Source: JANWZL01 sp037445185 (GTDB taxonomy: Bacteria > Pseudomonadota > Gammaproteobacteria > Burkholderiales > Thiobacillaceae). From it: a DNA stretch of 22,662 nt. Location: positions 1 through 22,662 of the forward strand of contig JBBIKZ010000030.1 in NCBI GenBank assembly GCA_037445185.1, given 5' to 3'. The position numbers and the translations under genes were made by a program. The stretch's first letter is position 1. Each line of letters begins with the position of its first letter. Positions 13,480 through 22,061 of the stretch are shown one piece after another. The notes beneath the pieces were generated by a model that had not been told where the DNA came from, searched no databases, and saw only the letters and a list, made by a program, of their open reading frames with translations.

Positions 13480-15564
13480 ATGACCCGCCGCATCCTCGTC
13501 ACCTCAGCCTTACCCTACGCCAACGGCGCCATCCACCTGGGCCACCTGGTGGAATACATCCAGACCGACGTCTGGGTGCGCTTCCAGAAGATGCGCGGCC
13601 ATGAGTGCTGGTATGCCTGCGCCGACGACACCCACGGCACGCCCATCATGCTGCGAGCGGAGAAGGAGGGCATCACGCCGGAGCAGCTGGTCGCCCGCGT
13701 CTGGCACGAGCACAAGCGCGACTTCGACGGCTTCCTGATCGGCTTCGACCATTATGCCAGCACACACAGCGAGGAGACCCGGCGCCACGCCGAGGACATC
13801 TACGCGCGGCTCAAGGCGGCGGGGTTGATCGAGGTGAGGGCGATCGAGCAGTTCTATGACCCGGTCAAGGCGATGTTCCTACCCGACCGGTTCATCAAAG
13901 GCGAATGCCCCAAGTGCCACGCACGCGACCAGTACGGCGATGCCTGCGAGGTGTGCGGCGCGGCCTACCAGCCCACGGAGCTCATCAACCCCTATTCCGC
14001 CGTGTCCGGCGTGAGCCCGGTGCGCAAGCGCTCGGAGCACTATTTCTTCCGCCTGTCCGACCCCCGCTGCGGCGCCTTCCTGCGCGAGTGGACGCAGCCG
14101 CCGCGGGTGCAGGAGGAGGCCGCCAACAAGCTCAGGGAGTGGCTCGATGCGGGGCTCACCGACTGGGACATCTCGCGCGATGCGCCCTATTTCGGCTTCG
14201 CGATCCCGGACGCACCGGGCAAGTATTTCTACGTCTGGCTGGATGCCCCCATTGGCTACCTGGGCAGCTTCCAGGCCCTGTGCGCGCGCGAGGGGCTGGA
14301 CTTCGCGGCCTACTGGGACCGCGATGCGGCGCGCGCGGCCGGCACCGAGGTGTATCACTTCATCGGCAAGGACATCCTCTACTTCCATGCCCTGTTCTGG
14401 CCGGCGATGCTGGAGTTCGCCGGCTTGCGCACGCCGAGCGGCGTGTTCTGCCACGGCTTTCTCACCGTCAACGGACAGAAGATGTCCAAGTCGCGCGGCA
14501 CCTTCATCACCGCCGAGAGCTACCTGAAGCACCTCAATCCGGAGTGGCTGCGCTACTACTACGCGGCCAAGCTGGGGCCGAGCCTGGAGGACATCGATCT
14601 GAACCTGGAGGACTTCGTCGCCCGGGTCAACAGCGACCTCGTCGGCAAGTACGTCAACATCGCCAGCCGCACCGCCGGCTTCATCGCCAAGCGCTTCGGC
14701 GGCCGGCTGGGCCAGGTGCCGGCCGCCGACACGCCGCTGCCGGCCATGCAGGCGGCGGCCGAGGCGATCGCGGCGCACTACGAGGCGCGCGAGTACGGCA
14801 AGGCCCTGCGCGAGATCATGGCCCTGGCCGATCTGGCCAACCAATACGTGGACCAACACAAGCCCTGGGAGATGGCGAAACAGCAAGGCCGCGAGGCAGA
14901 GCTCCATACGGTGTGCACGGTGGCGATCAACGCCTTCCGGCTGCTCACCCTGTATCTGAAGCCGGTGCTGCCGCGTCTGGCCAACGAGGTCGAGGCCTTC
15001 CTCAACATCCCGCCGCTCGCCTGGCAGGACGCCGGCCGGCTGCTCACCGACCATGTCATCCAGCCCTACCGGCACCTGATGACGCGGGTGGACCCCAAGG
15101 CGATCGAGGCGATGCTGGCGGAAAACCGCGAGACCCTGGTGCCGCCGCCCGCCCCCGTGCGGCATGGCGAGCATCAACAGCATGCGGTGGCCGAGGTCGG
15201 TGCGGCCGCCGCCCCGCCCTCCCCCGCCGCGGGGGCGGCGACGATCGCCATCGACGATTTCGCCAAGCTGGACCTGCGCGTAGTGCGCATCGTCCAGGCC
15301 GAGCACGTGGAAGGCGCGGACAAGCTGCTGCGGCTCACCCTGGACCTGGGCGGCGAGACGCGCACCGTGTTCGCCGGCATCAAGTCGGCCTATGCGCCGG
15401 AGAGCCTGGTCGGGCGGCTCACGGTGATGGTGGCCAACCTGGCGCCGCGCAAAATGAAGTTCGGCCTCTCCGAGGGCATGGTGCTCGCCGCCTCCGACGA
15501 GCGCGGCGGGCCCTTCCTGCTCGCGCCGGACAGCGGCGCCCAGCCCGGCATGCGCGTGAAGTGA
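13480..15564 (+). CDS. metG: Methionine-tRNA ligase
   Basis: 694-aa class I synthetase that charges initiator and elongator tRNA-Met. The HIGH-type motif is HLGH (residues 19-22) after PYANGAI. The zinc knuckle CPKCHARDQYGDACEVC begins at about 143, and KMSKS is at 334-338. An anticodon-binding helical domain follows. A Pro/Ala-rich linker (about 550-585) leads to the C-terminal EMAP/Trbp111-type tRNA-binding domain (IDDFAKLDLRVVRIVQAEHV), which supports dimerisation. This is the long E. coli-like form. The stop codon is immediately followed by, and shares its last base with, a 232-bp inverted-repeat element. Confidence 0.98.
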   Translation: MTRRILVTSALPYANGAIHLGHLVEYIQTDVWVRFQKMRGHECWYACADDTHGTPIMLRAEKEGITPEQLVARVWHEHKRDFDGFLIGFDHYASTHSEETRRHAEDIYARLKAAGLIEVRAIEQFYDPVKAMFLPDRFIKGECPKCHARDQYGDACEVCGAAYQPTELINPYSAVSGVSPVRKRSEHYFFRLSDPRCGAFLREWTQPPRVQEEAANKLREWLDAGLTDWDISRDAPYFGFAIPDAPGKYFYVWLDAPIGYLGSFQALCAREGLDFAAYWDRDAARAAGTEVYHFIGKDILYFHALFWPAMLEFAGLRTPSGVFCHGFLTVNGQKMSKSRGTFITAESYLKHLNPEWLRYYYAAKLGPSLEDIDLNLEDFVARVNSDLVGKYVNIASRTAGFIAKRFGGRLGQVPAADTPLPAMQAAAEAIAAHYEAREYGKALREIMALADLANQYVDQHKPWEMAKQQGREAELHTVCTVAINAFRLLTLYLKPVLPRLANEVEAFLNIPPLAWQDAGRLLTDHVIQPYRHLMTRVDPKAIEAMLAENRETLVPPPAPVRHGEHQQHAVAEVGAAAAPPSPAAGAATIAIDDFAKLDLRVVRIVQAEHVEGADKLLRLTLDLGGETRTVFAGIKSAYAPESLVGRLTVMVANLAPRKMKFGLSEGMVLAASDERGGPFLLAPDSGAQPGMRVK

Positions 15565-15795
15565 TCCCAGATTTGTCTTTAGGGCACGCGATGATGGCGA
15601 GTCGTATGGCGAGCAGATGCGCACACAGGCAACGAGCCCATGGTGAACCTCGAGGGCTAAGCGCACGGGCGGGAAGATGCCGCCAGACAGAGGCCCTGGC
15701 GCGTGCAGGCCTCGGTGGCGTGGCAATAGCGCTACCTTCTAGCATGCCCGAGCGACCGACGAAGGCACTGGCCGGCCTAATGACAAATCTGGGAT
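15564..15795. mobile_element. MITE-like element with 20-bp terminal inverted repeats (element A)
   Basis: The left arm 15564-15583 (ATCCCAGATTTGTC, then TTTAGG) and the right arm 15776-15795 are inverted copies matching at 19 of 20 positions. The element fits exactly between the metG stop and the acylphosphatase start. It encodes no transposase. One frame (15591-15797, plus) is open for 68 codons and ends in the right arm, but I recognise no family. The flanks give at most an AT duplication. Size and arms fit a miniature inverted-repeat transposable element mobilised in trans; a structured RNA or terminator is the alternative. Confidence 0.65.
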
Positions 15796-15796
15796 G

Positions 15797-16069
15797 ATGA
15801 TCACCCGCCATCTCGTCATCCGCGGCCGCGTGCAGGGCGTGTGGTATCGCGAGTCCATGCGCCAGGAGGCGGAACGGCTAGGGGTGGTGGGCTGGGTGCG
15901 CAACCGGCGCGACGGTACGGTGGAGGCCATGCTGCAGGGCGAGGCGGCCCAGGTGGAGGCCTTGATCGCCTGGGCCTGGCAGGGGCCGCCGGCGGCGGAG
16001 GTCGAGGCCATCGACATCGGCGCAGGCCACGGGACCTATACCCGTTTCGAACGCCTGGCCAGCGAATGA
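15797..16069 (+). CDS. acyP: Acylphosphatase
   Basis: 90-aa small cytosolic enzyme (91 if the ATG at 15794 is used) that hydrolyses acyl phosphates such as acetyl phosphate or carbamoyl phosphate. Both signature motifs are present: GRVQGVWYR (phosphate-binding loop with the catalytic arginine) and GWVRNRRDGTVEA (with the catalytic asparagine). Length is typical. Its two tandem ATG codons lie at the right edge of inverted-repeat element A, which separates it from metG. The only ribosome-binding-like bases (CTGGG) belong to the element itself, so insertion has probably changed how the gene is expressed. Confidence 0.93.
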   Translation: MITRHLVIRGRVQGVWYRESMRQEAERLGVVGWVRNRRDGTVEAMLQGEAAQVEALIAWAWQGPPAAEVEAIDIGAGHGTYTRFERLASE

Positions 16070-16159
16070 CCCCTTGAAAATCATGGTGTTATGGGGCCGG
16101 GGCGGCTTTACACTGCCCGCGCCAGGCCTTACCCTGAGGGTTTGACCGGGATACGGACC

Positions 16160-16984
16160 ATGCCCATCACCATCAAGACCGCGGAAGAGATCGAACAGAT
16201 GCGCCGGGCCTGCCGCCTGGCCGCCGAGGTGCTGGACTACATCACCCCTTTCGTCCAGCCCAGCATCACCACTGGTGAACTCGACCGGCTGTGCCATAAC
16301 TACATGGTGACGGTGCAGGGCACCACCCCCGCGCCGCTGAACTATGCGCCACCCGGTCACAAACCCTATCCCAAATCCATCTGCACGTCCGTCAACCATC
16401 AGGTCTGCCACGGCATTCCGGGCGATCGGAAGCTCAAGTCCGGCGACATGGTGAACCTGGACGTCACCGTCATCACACCAGACGGCTGGCATGGCGACAC
16501 CTCGCGCATGTTCGTCGTCGGCACCCCCTCCATCCTCGCCAGCCGGCTCATCAACGTCACCTACGAGTGCATGTGGAAGGGCATCCAGGCCGTGCGCCCG
16601 GGGGCGCGCCTGGGCGACATCGGCCATGCCATCCAGCGCCATGCCGAGGCCAACGGCTTCAGCGTGGTGCGCGAGTTCTGCGGCCACGGCATCGGCCGTC
16701 AATTCCACGAGGAGCCCCAGGTGGTGCATTACGGCAAGCCGGGCACCGGCGTGGATCTTAAACCCGGCATGACCTTCACCATCGAACCCATGATCAACGC
16801 CGGCCGGCGCGACATCCGCGTGTTGGGCGACGGCTGGACGGTGGTGACCAAGGACCACTCGTTGTCCGCGCAGTGGGAGCACACCGTGCTGGTGACCGAG
16901 ACCGGTTACGAGGTGCTGACCCTCTCGGCGGGGAGCCCCCCGCCTCCGGCCTTCGTCGAGCAGGCCATGACCCAGGTGGCGTGA
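16160..16984 (+). CDS. map: Methionine aminopeptidase, type I
   Basis: 274-aa metalloenzyme that removes the N-terminal methionine from new proteins. The five metal ligands are all visible: D101 (NLDVTV), D113 (WHGDTSRMF), H176 (CGHGIGRQFHEEP), E209 (FTIEPMI) and E240 (QWEHTVLV). The N-terminus MPITIKTAEEIEQMRRA is typical. The frame is open upstream to 16091, but those codons are not conserved. A 90-nt gap precedes it. Its stop overlaps the glnD start (GTGA). map next to glnD is the common gammaproteobacterial order. Confidence 0.98.
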   Translation: MPITIKTAEEIEQMRRACRLAAEVLDYITPFVQPSITTGELDRLCHNYMVTVQGTTPAPLNYAPPGHKPYPKSICTSVNHQVCHGIPGDRKLKSGDMVNLDVTVITPDGWHGDTSRMFVVGTPSILASRLINVTYECMWKGIQAVRPGARLGDIGHAIQRHAEANGFSVVREFCGHGIGRQFHEEPQVVHYGKPGTGVDLKPGMTFTIEPMINAGRRDIRVLGDGWTVVTKDHSLSAQWEHTVLVTETGYEVLTLSAGSPPPPAFVEQAMTQVA

Positions 16985-19584
16985 CCCCTGCCCAGCCGGC
17001 TGTCTCGGTCTGGCGGGCCGAATACCTCGCGGCGCGCGAGGCCCTGATCGCGGCCTACCTCGCCCGTCCCCGCCCCCGTCCCCTGCTCGCCGGCCTGGCA
17101 CGGGCCGCCGATCATCTCTTCCGTCGGGTCTGGCACGCCCATGACCTGCCGCGCGGGGCCGCGCTGGTGGCCGTGGGCGGGTATGGTCGCGCGGAACTCT
17201 ATCCGCATTCCGACGTGGACGTGCTGATCCTGCTCGACGACGACCTGCCGCCGGCGGAGCAGACCCGCTTCGAGCCCCTCATCGGGTTGTTCTGGGACGT
17301 GGGGCTGCCGGTGGGGCATAGCGTGCGCAGCCTGTCGGTCTGTCTGGAAGAATCGGCCCGCGACGTGACCATACAGACCAATCTGCTCGAATCCCGTCTG
17401 CTCGTCGGCGATGCCGGGCTGTACGAGCGGTTCAGACAACGCTACCTGACCATGCTGGACCCGGCTGCCTTCTTCGAGGCCAAGCTCCTCGAGCAGCAAA
17501 ACCGGCATGGCCGCGCCGAGGACAGGGCCTTGCGGCTGGAGCCCGACGTCAAGGAGCATCCGGGCGGCCTGCGCGATCTGCACACCGTGCTTTGGGTGAG
17601 TCAGGCCGCGGGGCTGCCGCCCAGCCTGCACGGCCTGGCACGCGAAGGGCTGCTCAGCGCCGCTGAGGCCCGCCACATCGAGGCCCTGATCGGCTTCCTG
17701 GCGCAGCTGCGCATCCGGCTCCACCTCGCCGCCGGACGGCGCGAGGACAGACTGGTGTTCGAGCTGCAGGAGCGGCTGGCGGCCGACATGGGTATCGCCC
17801 CCCGCCCGCCCCGGCGCGCCTCGGAGCGGCTCATGCAGCGCTACTTCCAGACCGCGCGCGAACTCTCGCTCGCCTGCGAGTTCCTGCTCAGCGCGCTGCG
17901 CTGCCGCATCAAACCCATCACCGCGACACAGCCGCTGGCGGGCTTTCCCGGTTTCCTGCAACGGGGGGCGCTGCTGGACATCAGCTCGGAAGATCTGCTC
18001 ACCCACGAGCCCGAGGCGGTCCTGGGCGCCTTCCTGGCGCTGGCGCGACATCCCGAATTGGGCGGGCTGTCACCGCGACTGCTGCGCGCCTTGTGGCGCG
18101 CGGGCAAACGCATCGACAAGGCCTACCGCGGCGACCCGCAGCGCCGGGCGCAATTCATCGCTTTGTTGCGAGAACCGCGCGGCGTCACCCGGGTGCTGCG
18201 CCTGATGCACCGGCTGGGCATCCTGGGGCGTTACCTGCCGGCCTTCGGGCGCATCACCGGCCAGATGCAGCACGACCTCTACCACATCTACCCGGTGGAC
18301 GAGCACATCCTGATGGTCCTGCGCAACCTGCGCCGCCTCAGGCTCACCGAGTTTGCCCACGAGCTGCCCCTGGCGCACCGGCTGATGGCCGAGTTCGACC
18401 GTCCCGATCTGCTTTATCTGGCGGCCCTGTTCCACGACATCGCCAAGGGGCGCGGCGGGGATCATTCCACGCTGGGTGAGCGCGATGCCCGCCGCTTCTG
18501 CCGCCAGCACGACCTGCCGCGCCCGGACGCGGACCTCGTCGCCTGGCTGGTGCGGCATCACCTCGTGATGTCTTCCACCGCGCAGAAGCAGGACCTCAGC
18601 GACCCGGCGGTGATCGATGCCTTCGCCCGCACCTGCGGCAATGTGCATCGGCTCACCGCGCTCTATCTCCTCACCGTCGCCGACATCCGCGGCACCAATC
18701 CCGGCATCTGGAATGCCTGGAAGGAGAAGCTGTTGCGAGAGCTCTATCTGGCCGCCCGGCGCGCGCTGGAGGGTGGACAGCCCGCCCTCGACGGCGTCGA
18801 GGCCAAGAAGGAGCAGGCGCGGGCGAATCTGCGCCTGTACGGCTACCCGCCCGGCGCGGAGGAGGCGCTGTGGTCACGCCTGGACGACGTTTGGTTCCTG
18901 CGCCTGTCGGCGCAGGAGATCGCCTGGCAGACGCGGCGGCTGCTGCCGGTGTTGGGGCGCGAGACGATCGTGGTACGGGCCCGACTCGCACCCATCGGCG
19001 AGGGGGTGGAGGTGATGGTCTACGCCCCCGATCAGCCCGGACTGTTCGCACGCATCTGCGGCTTCTTCGCCAGCCTGCGCTACACCGTGCTAGAGGCCAA
19101 GATACATGCCACGCGGGACGGTTACGCCCTGGACAGTTTCCTGATCATGGACCCGGAAAACCGGGGCACCCCCTATCGCGACATCCTCAACTACATCGAG
19201 TACGAACTCGCCGCCCGCATCCGCGACCAGGCGGCGCTCGAGCCTGCGCCGACCGGACGCCTGCCGCGCCAGCTCAAATCCTTTCCCCTCGAGCCGGGCC
19301 TCACCCTGAGCCCGGTGGAGTCCGGCCACGGCCATCTGCTCAGCCTGACCGCCGGCGACCGGCCGGGCCTGCTCTACGACGTGGCACAGGTCCTGGACCG
19401 GCACAGGGTCAACGTGCGCTCGGCCAAGATCAACACCCTGGGCAGCCGGGCGGAGGATGCCTTCGTGCTGGAAGGCTCGGCCCTGGAGCGGGTCGGCGAA
19501 CGTCTCGCCCTGGAGCAGGAACTGCTGGCGGTGTTGCGGATGCCGAATGCGTCCGGCTCATCGGTGCGGACGGCGGCAGGATGA
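16981..19584 (+). CDS. glnD: [Protein-PII] uridylyltransferase/uridylyl-removing enzyme
   Basis: 867-aa sensor of glutamine that adds UMP to PII proteins when nitrogen is short and removes it when glutamine is high, so controlling glutamine synthetase and NtrB/NtrC. Domains in order are the nucleotidyltransferase (G66-G67-Y68-G69-R70 and S77-D78-V79-D80), the GlnE-like PII-binding region (KEHPGGLRDLHTV), the HD phosphohydrolase (H485-D486 in ALFHDIAKGRGG, with a later RHHLVMS), and two ACT domains that bind glutamine (about 676-750 and 784-855; DQPGLF and DRPGLLYD). The start is a GTG overlapping the map stop by 4 bp, so the two are coupled. The frame continues upstream inside map but without family similarity. 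Length is close to E. coli (890 aa). Confidence 0.97.
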   Translation: MTPAQPAVSVWRAEYLAAREALIAAYLARPRPRPLLAGLARAADHLFRRVWHAHDLPRGAALVAVGGYGRAELYPHSDVDVLILLDDDLPPAEQTRFEPLIGLFWDVGLPVGHSVRSLSVCLEESARDVTIQTNLLESRLLVGDAGLYERFRQRYLTMLDPAAFFEAKLLEQQNRHGRAEDRALRLEPDVKEHPGGLRDLHTVLWVSQAAGLPPSLHGLAREGLLSAAEARHIEALIGFLAQLRIRLHLAAGRREDRLVFELQERLAADMGIAPRPPRRASERLMQRYFQTARELSLACEFLLSALRCRIKPITATQPLAGFPGFLQRGALLDISSEDLLTHEPEAVLGAFLALARHPELGGLSPRLLRALWRAGKRIDKAYRGDPQRRAQFIALLREPRGVTRVLRLMHRLGILGRYLPAFGRITGQMQHDLYHIYPVDEHILMVLRNLRRLRLTEFAHELPLAHRLMAEFDRPDLLYLAALFHDIAKGRGGDHSTLGERDARRFCRQHDLPRPDADLVAWLVRHHLVMSSTAQKQDLSDPAVIDAFARTCGNVHRLTALYLLTVADIRGTNPGIWNAWKEKLLRELYLAARRALEGGQPALDGVEAKKEQARANLRLYGYPPGAEEALWSRLDDVWFLRLSAQEIAWQTRRLLPVLGRETIVVRARLAPIGEGVEVMVYAPDQPGLFARICGFFASLRYTVLEAKIHATRDGYALDSFLIMDPENRGTPYRDILNYIEYELAARIRDQAALEPAPTGRLPRQLKSFPLEPGLTLSPVESGHGHLLSLTAGDRPGLLYDVAQVLDRHRVNVRSAKINTLGSRAEDAFVLEGSALERVGERLALEQELLAVLRMPNASGSSVRTAAG

Positions 19585-19657
19585 ATGCCCCCAGCACACC
19601 CAGCCGGCCCACAATAGAGGCACAAACCAAGACCCGCAAAACGCATGTCAGCCCTGC

Positions 19658-19718
19658 GCGGCCGGAATCCCCCGGCGGCTCGAGCCGCCACCCCCTTTGT
19701 CAAGGGGGCCGGGGGGTT
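19658..19718. repeat. REP-like palindromic repeat, copy 1
   Basis: It begins GCGGCCGGAATCCCCC. The perfect 16-bp palindrome GGCGGCTCGAGCCGCC follows, then a hairpin CCCCCTT-TGTC-AAGGGGG and a G-run. A diverged copy lies at 22449-22509. It lies in the 313-bp convergent gap between glnD and the Uma2 gene and could halt transcription from both sides, although no T-tract is present. Confidence 0.75.
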
Positions 19719-19897
19719 GCTCGGATGACAAGAAAACACGGGCTGGCCCTTCGTTCTCTTGACCGGTCGTTGGTCGGCCTTCAGGCCGACGGCGTTGTTA
19801 TCGCGCTTCACGATTGTAGGGCTGAAACCCCACTTACCTCCGGCCTACGGGCCGACCTGCATTCCTATGGATGACCCGGGCTTGATCTCCGCCCGGC
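19719..19897. other. Rest of the convergent intergenic region
   Basis: No credible gene. It contains a 7-bp hairpin GTCGGCC-TTCA-GGCCGAC (19773-19790) and another GC-rich inverted pair around 19843-19855. A 49-codon plus-strand frame from 19724 crosses both hairpins and reads like repeat-derived sequence, not a protein. Confidence 0.4.
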
Positions 19898-20458
19898 TCA
19901 ATCCGCCCACAGCAGGGCGAGCTCCAGGCTCACCGCCTCGAACGGAGGGATGGCCACACTCGCGGCGTCTTGGAAACTGCCCAACAGCAACCAGCGCCCG
20001 CCCTGGTTTTCATAGGCCTCCAGCAGGCGCAGGTCGGGGTCCACCAGCCAGGCATGCCCGACCCCCAGGCCGGCGTAGAGGGGCAGCTTCTCCGCCCGGT
20101 CCACCCGTGCGGTGGCCGGAGAGAGGATCTCGCACACCCAGTCCAGCGCCTGCTCGAACCAGGCCGTATCGGGCAGCCGCGGCAGGCGCTCGCGCCGCCA
20201 GCCGGCCAGGTCTGGTACCAGGACGTGGCCGGCGAGGTGCAACTCGGGCTCGTCCAGGATCCACCAGCCGCCGGGCCCTCCCCTGCCACGGTCATAGGGA
20301 TCGAACAACGCCGCCCCGATGGCGGAATAACAGCGCGCCTGCCGCGGCGCCGGCCGGGGTTGGGTGACCAGCCGGCCGGCGATGAGCTCGCCGACCAGAT
20401 GCTCCGGCAGGGCGAGCAGGTCCTCGTAGGTGGCAGGCTTGGCGGCAGGCAGGCCCAT
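19898..20458 (-). CDS. Uma2-family (DUF820) nuclease-like protein
   Basis: 186-aa protein of the Uma2 family, which has a PD-(D/E)XK restriction-endonuclease-like fold and is abundant in cyanobacteria and purple sulfur bacteria. Family landmarks are YEDLLALPE near the N-terminus, HVLVPDLAGWRRERLP, DWVCEILSPATARVDRAEKLPLYA (partial) and HAWLVDPDLRLLEAY. The aspartate of VPDLAGW and the glutamate of CEILSP are the likely metal-site residues. The true biological role of the family is unknown. The start at 20458 lies 5 nt after the stop of the FlhB-like gene. It has no clear ribosome-binding site, so it may depend on readthrough from that gene. Confidence 0.85.
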   Translation of the reverse strand: MGLPAAKPATYEDLLALPEHLVGELIAGRLVTQPRPAPRQARCYSAIGAALFDPYDRGRGGPGGWWILDEPELHLAGHVLVPDLAGWRRERLPRLPDTAWFEQALDWVCEILSPATARVDRAEKLPLYAGLGVGHAWLVDPDLRLLEAYENQGGRWLLLGSFQDAASVAIPPFEAVSLELALLWAD

Positions 20459-20463
20459 CGGGG

Positions 20464-20778
20464 TCAGGGGGGTGCGCTCGACCTGTTGTCTTCCCCCAGG
20501 CCGGCCACAGGGGACAAGCCCTGCTCCAGCCGGTAGATCCAGGCCAGCAGTTCCGCCACGGCGACGTAAAGGGCGGGCGGGATGCGCTCGTCCAGGTCCA
20601 CCTGCATGAGCAACCCCACCAATTCGGGCGACTCGTGCACGAAGACCCCGGCCTCCCGCGCGCGGGCGATGATCTCCTCGGCCACGAGTCCCCGCCCCTT
20701 GGCCACCACGCGGGGGGCGCCGTCCTCGGCGGCATAGGCCAGGGCCACCGCCTGCATGCGCCGCTCGGACCCCGTCAT
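20464..20778 (-). CDS. FlhB C-terminal-domain-like flagellar protein
   Basis: 104-aa protein resembling only the cytoplasmic C-terminal domain of FlhB, the switch of the flagellar type III export gate. It shows ALAYAAEDGAPRVVAKGRG, IIARAREAGVFVHESPELV, and LDERIPPALYVAVAELLAWIY, each matching the FlhB order. The autocleavage motif NPTH is absent, as is usual in these stand-alone homologues (called FhlB or YlqH-like), and there are no membrane segments. It overlaps the fliK end by 4 bp (ATGA). FliK and the FlhB C-terminus cooperate in switching export specificity, which fits the pairing. A stand-alone copy may modulate that switch. Confidence 0.85.
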   Translation of the reverse strand: MTGSERRMQAVALAYAAEDGAPRVVAKGRGLVAEEIIARAREAGVFVHESPELVGLLMQVDLDERIPPALYVAVAELLAWIYRLEQGLSPVAGLGEDNRSSAPP

Positions 20779-22034
20779 GGCGCATCCGGTTCGCCAAGCC
20801 GGGCGGCCAGGCCCAACACCTCGAGATCCACCTCGCGCAGCCGCCTACCCAATGCCGGAAGCGCGGCCCGGAGCTCGGCCAGGCTCTCCTCGGAGGCCGC
20901 ATCGATGCGGATCTGCACACCCTGGGCGGAGAAGACGAGCTCAGCGGTCACCTTGCCCAGTCTTGGTAGGGAGAGCCTGAGCTCAGTACGCCACAGCGGG
21001 GCATCCGCCTCGCCCTCGCCGCCGCCGGGCCGCTCCTCCACCAGCCATGCCATAGGCTGTCCGGGCCAGACCTGGCCCTGCCAGACGAAGGGGCCGCCTT
21101 CCAGCATCATGAGCTGGCGACTGGCCAGGCGGGCGGCCTCTTCCGGCATGCGGCCGAGCTCCGCCAGGCCGGTGGTCGGCCGGTCGGCCTGAGTGAGGCG
21201 GGCCTGCGGCTCGCGCAGGATGCCCTCCAGTGACAGCTCGCCCTTGCTCCAGCGGGCCAGGTGCGATTCGTAGAACAGGCCGCTCTCGCGCACGACCTGG
21301 CGCAGCCGCTGCGGCAGGACGGCCTGGCCCGCCAGGGCGAGCTGCGCCACGCCCTGGGTGGCAAGGTTGGCGCTGGGTGCCAGCGCTGAGCGCAGCCCGT
21401 CAACGGCCTGGCCGACCATCGCCATTGCCGGCAGGGCGGTGCGGCTGGCCAAGGCTGCGCTGAGATTGCTGGCCGGGCTCGCAGGGTTGAGCAGCAGGCT
21501 GACATCCGCGACGATGGGCCGCTGGGCCGGGGGACCGGACGCGGCGCCCGTCTGAGCGACCGGCACGGACGGCACGCGGGCGGACGCGGCAGCACCAGGC
21601 GGAGGCGGCGTGGCGGTGGTGCCGCCGGCGGCCGGGGGCGGGCTTGCAGATGGGACTGCGGGCGGGGCCTGCGCCAGGCGGATCAAGGCGCTGACCTGTT
21701 GCGCCGCCTGGCTCAACTGCACCGGTTGCGGCCCGCCGGGCGCCGCCGTCTGCGCCAGCACAAAGGTAGGGCGCGGGCTGGCGGCGACATAGGTCAGACG
21801 CAGCGTCTCCCCCGGCCTGGCCTGCCCACCGGGCAGGGCCATGTCCAACACCTCCTTGCCCACCCTGACCAGGCTGCGGCCGTTGCCCAGGTTTTCCAGC
21901 ACCTGGCCGGCATACTGCTGTCCTGGCCTGAACGAGATCGCGCCGGCGTCTTGCCCGCGCTGGGGCTGCAACATCCCTGCCCCCTGGTTCTTGAGCCAGG
22001 AGATCAACAGCTCGGGCAATGCGGACAGGTTCAC
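20775..22034 (-). CDS. fliK: Flagellar hook-length control protein FliK
   Basis: 419-aa protein with the architecture of FliK, the exported molecular ruler that ends hook growth and switches the export gate to filament substrates. The N-terminal region (GQQYAGQVLENLGNGRSLVRV and the following TLRLTYV) is followed by a long Ala/Pro/Gln-rich low-complexity linker (about 95-185). The C-terminal Flg_hook domain (about 330-405) includes LWRTELRLSLPRLGKVTAEL and AELRAALPALGRRLREV. The frame's first start is GTG at 22034, without a ribosome-binding site. An ATG at 21974 has AGGGGG 7 nt upstream and would give 399 aa. An inverted-repeat element ends 27 nt before the GTG and has probably replaced the native upstream region. 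Confidence 0.88.
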   Translation of the reverse strand: MNLSALPELLISWLKNQGAGMLQPQRGQDAGAISFRPGQQYAGQVLENLGNGRSLVRVGKEVLDMALPGGQARPGETLRLTYVAASPRPTFVLAQTAAPGGPQPVQLSQAAQQVSALIRLAQAPPAVPSASPPPAAGGTTATPPPPGAAASARVPSVPVAQTGAASGPPAQRPIVADVSLLLNPASPASNLSAALASRTALPAMAMVGQAVDGLRSALAPSANLATQGVAQLALAGQAVLPQRLRQVVRESGLFYESHLARWSKGELSLEGILREPQARLTQADRPTTGLAELGRMPEEAARLASRQLMMLEGGPFVWQGQVWPGQPMAWLVEERPGGGEGEADAPLWRTELRLSLPRLGKVTAELVFSAQGVQIRIDAASEESLAELRAALPALGRRLREVDLEVLGLAARLGEPDAP

Positions 22035-22061
22035 AATGGGGGCATGTGCACTGCGGTGAGA

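Noticed and set aside
15564..15795. Element A as a retron non-coding RNA (paired end repeats, about 230 nt)
   Set aside because: No reverse transcriptase gene is adjacent, and the repeats touch both neighbouring genes as an insertion would.
13905..15797. Long plus-strand frame overlapping metG, and the long minus-strand frame from 15726 to 13879
   Set aside because: Both are out-of-frame shadows of metG with Arg/Ala/Gly-rich nonsense translation.
16873..16980. 36-codon upstream extension of GlnD
   Set aside because: It lies inside map and has no GlnD similarity; the GTG at 16981 coupled to the map stop is the better start.
20459..20920. Upstream extension of the Uma2 frame to 340 codons
   Set aside because: It is a shadow of the FlhB-like and fliK genes; similarity to Uma2 begins near 20458.
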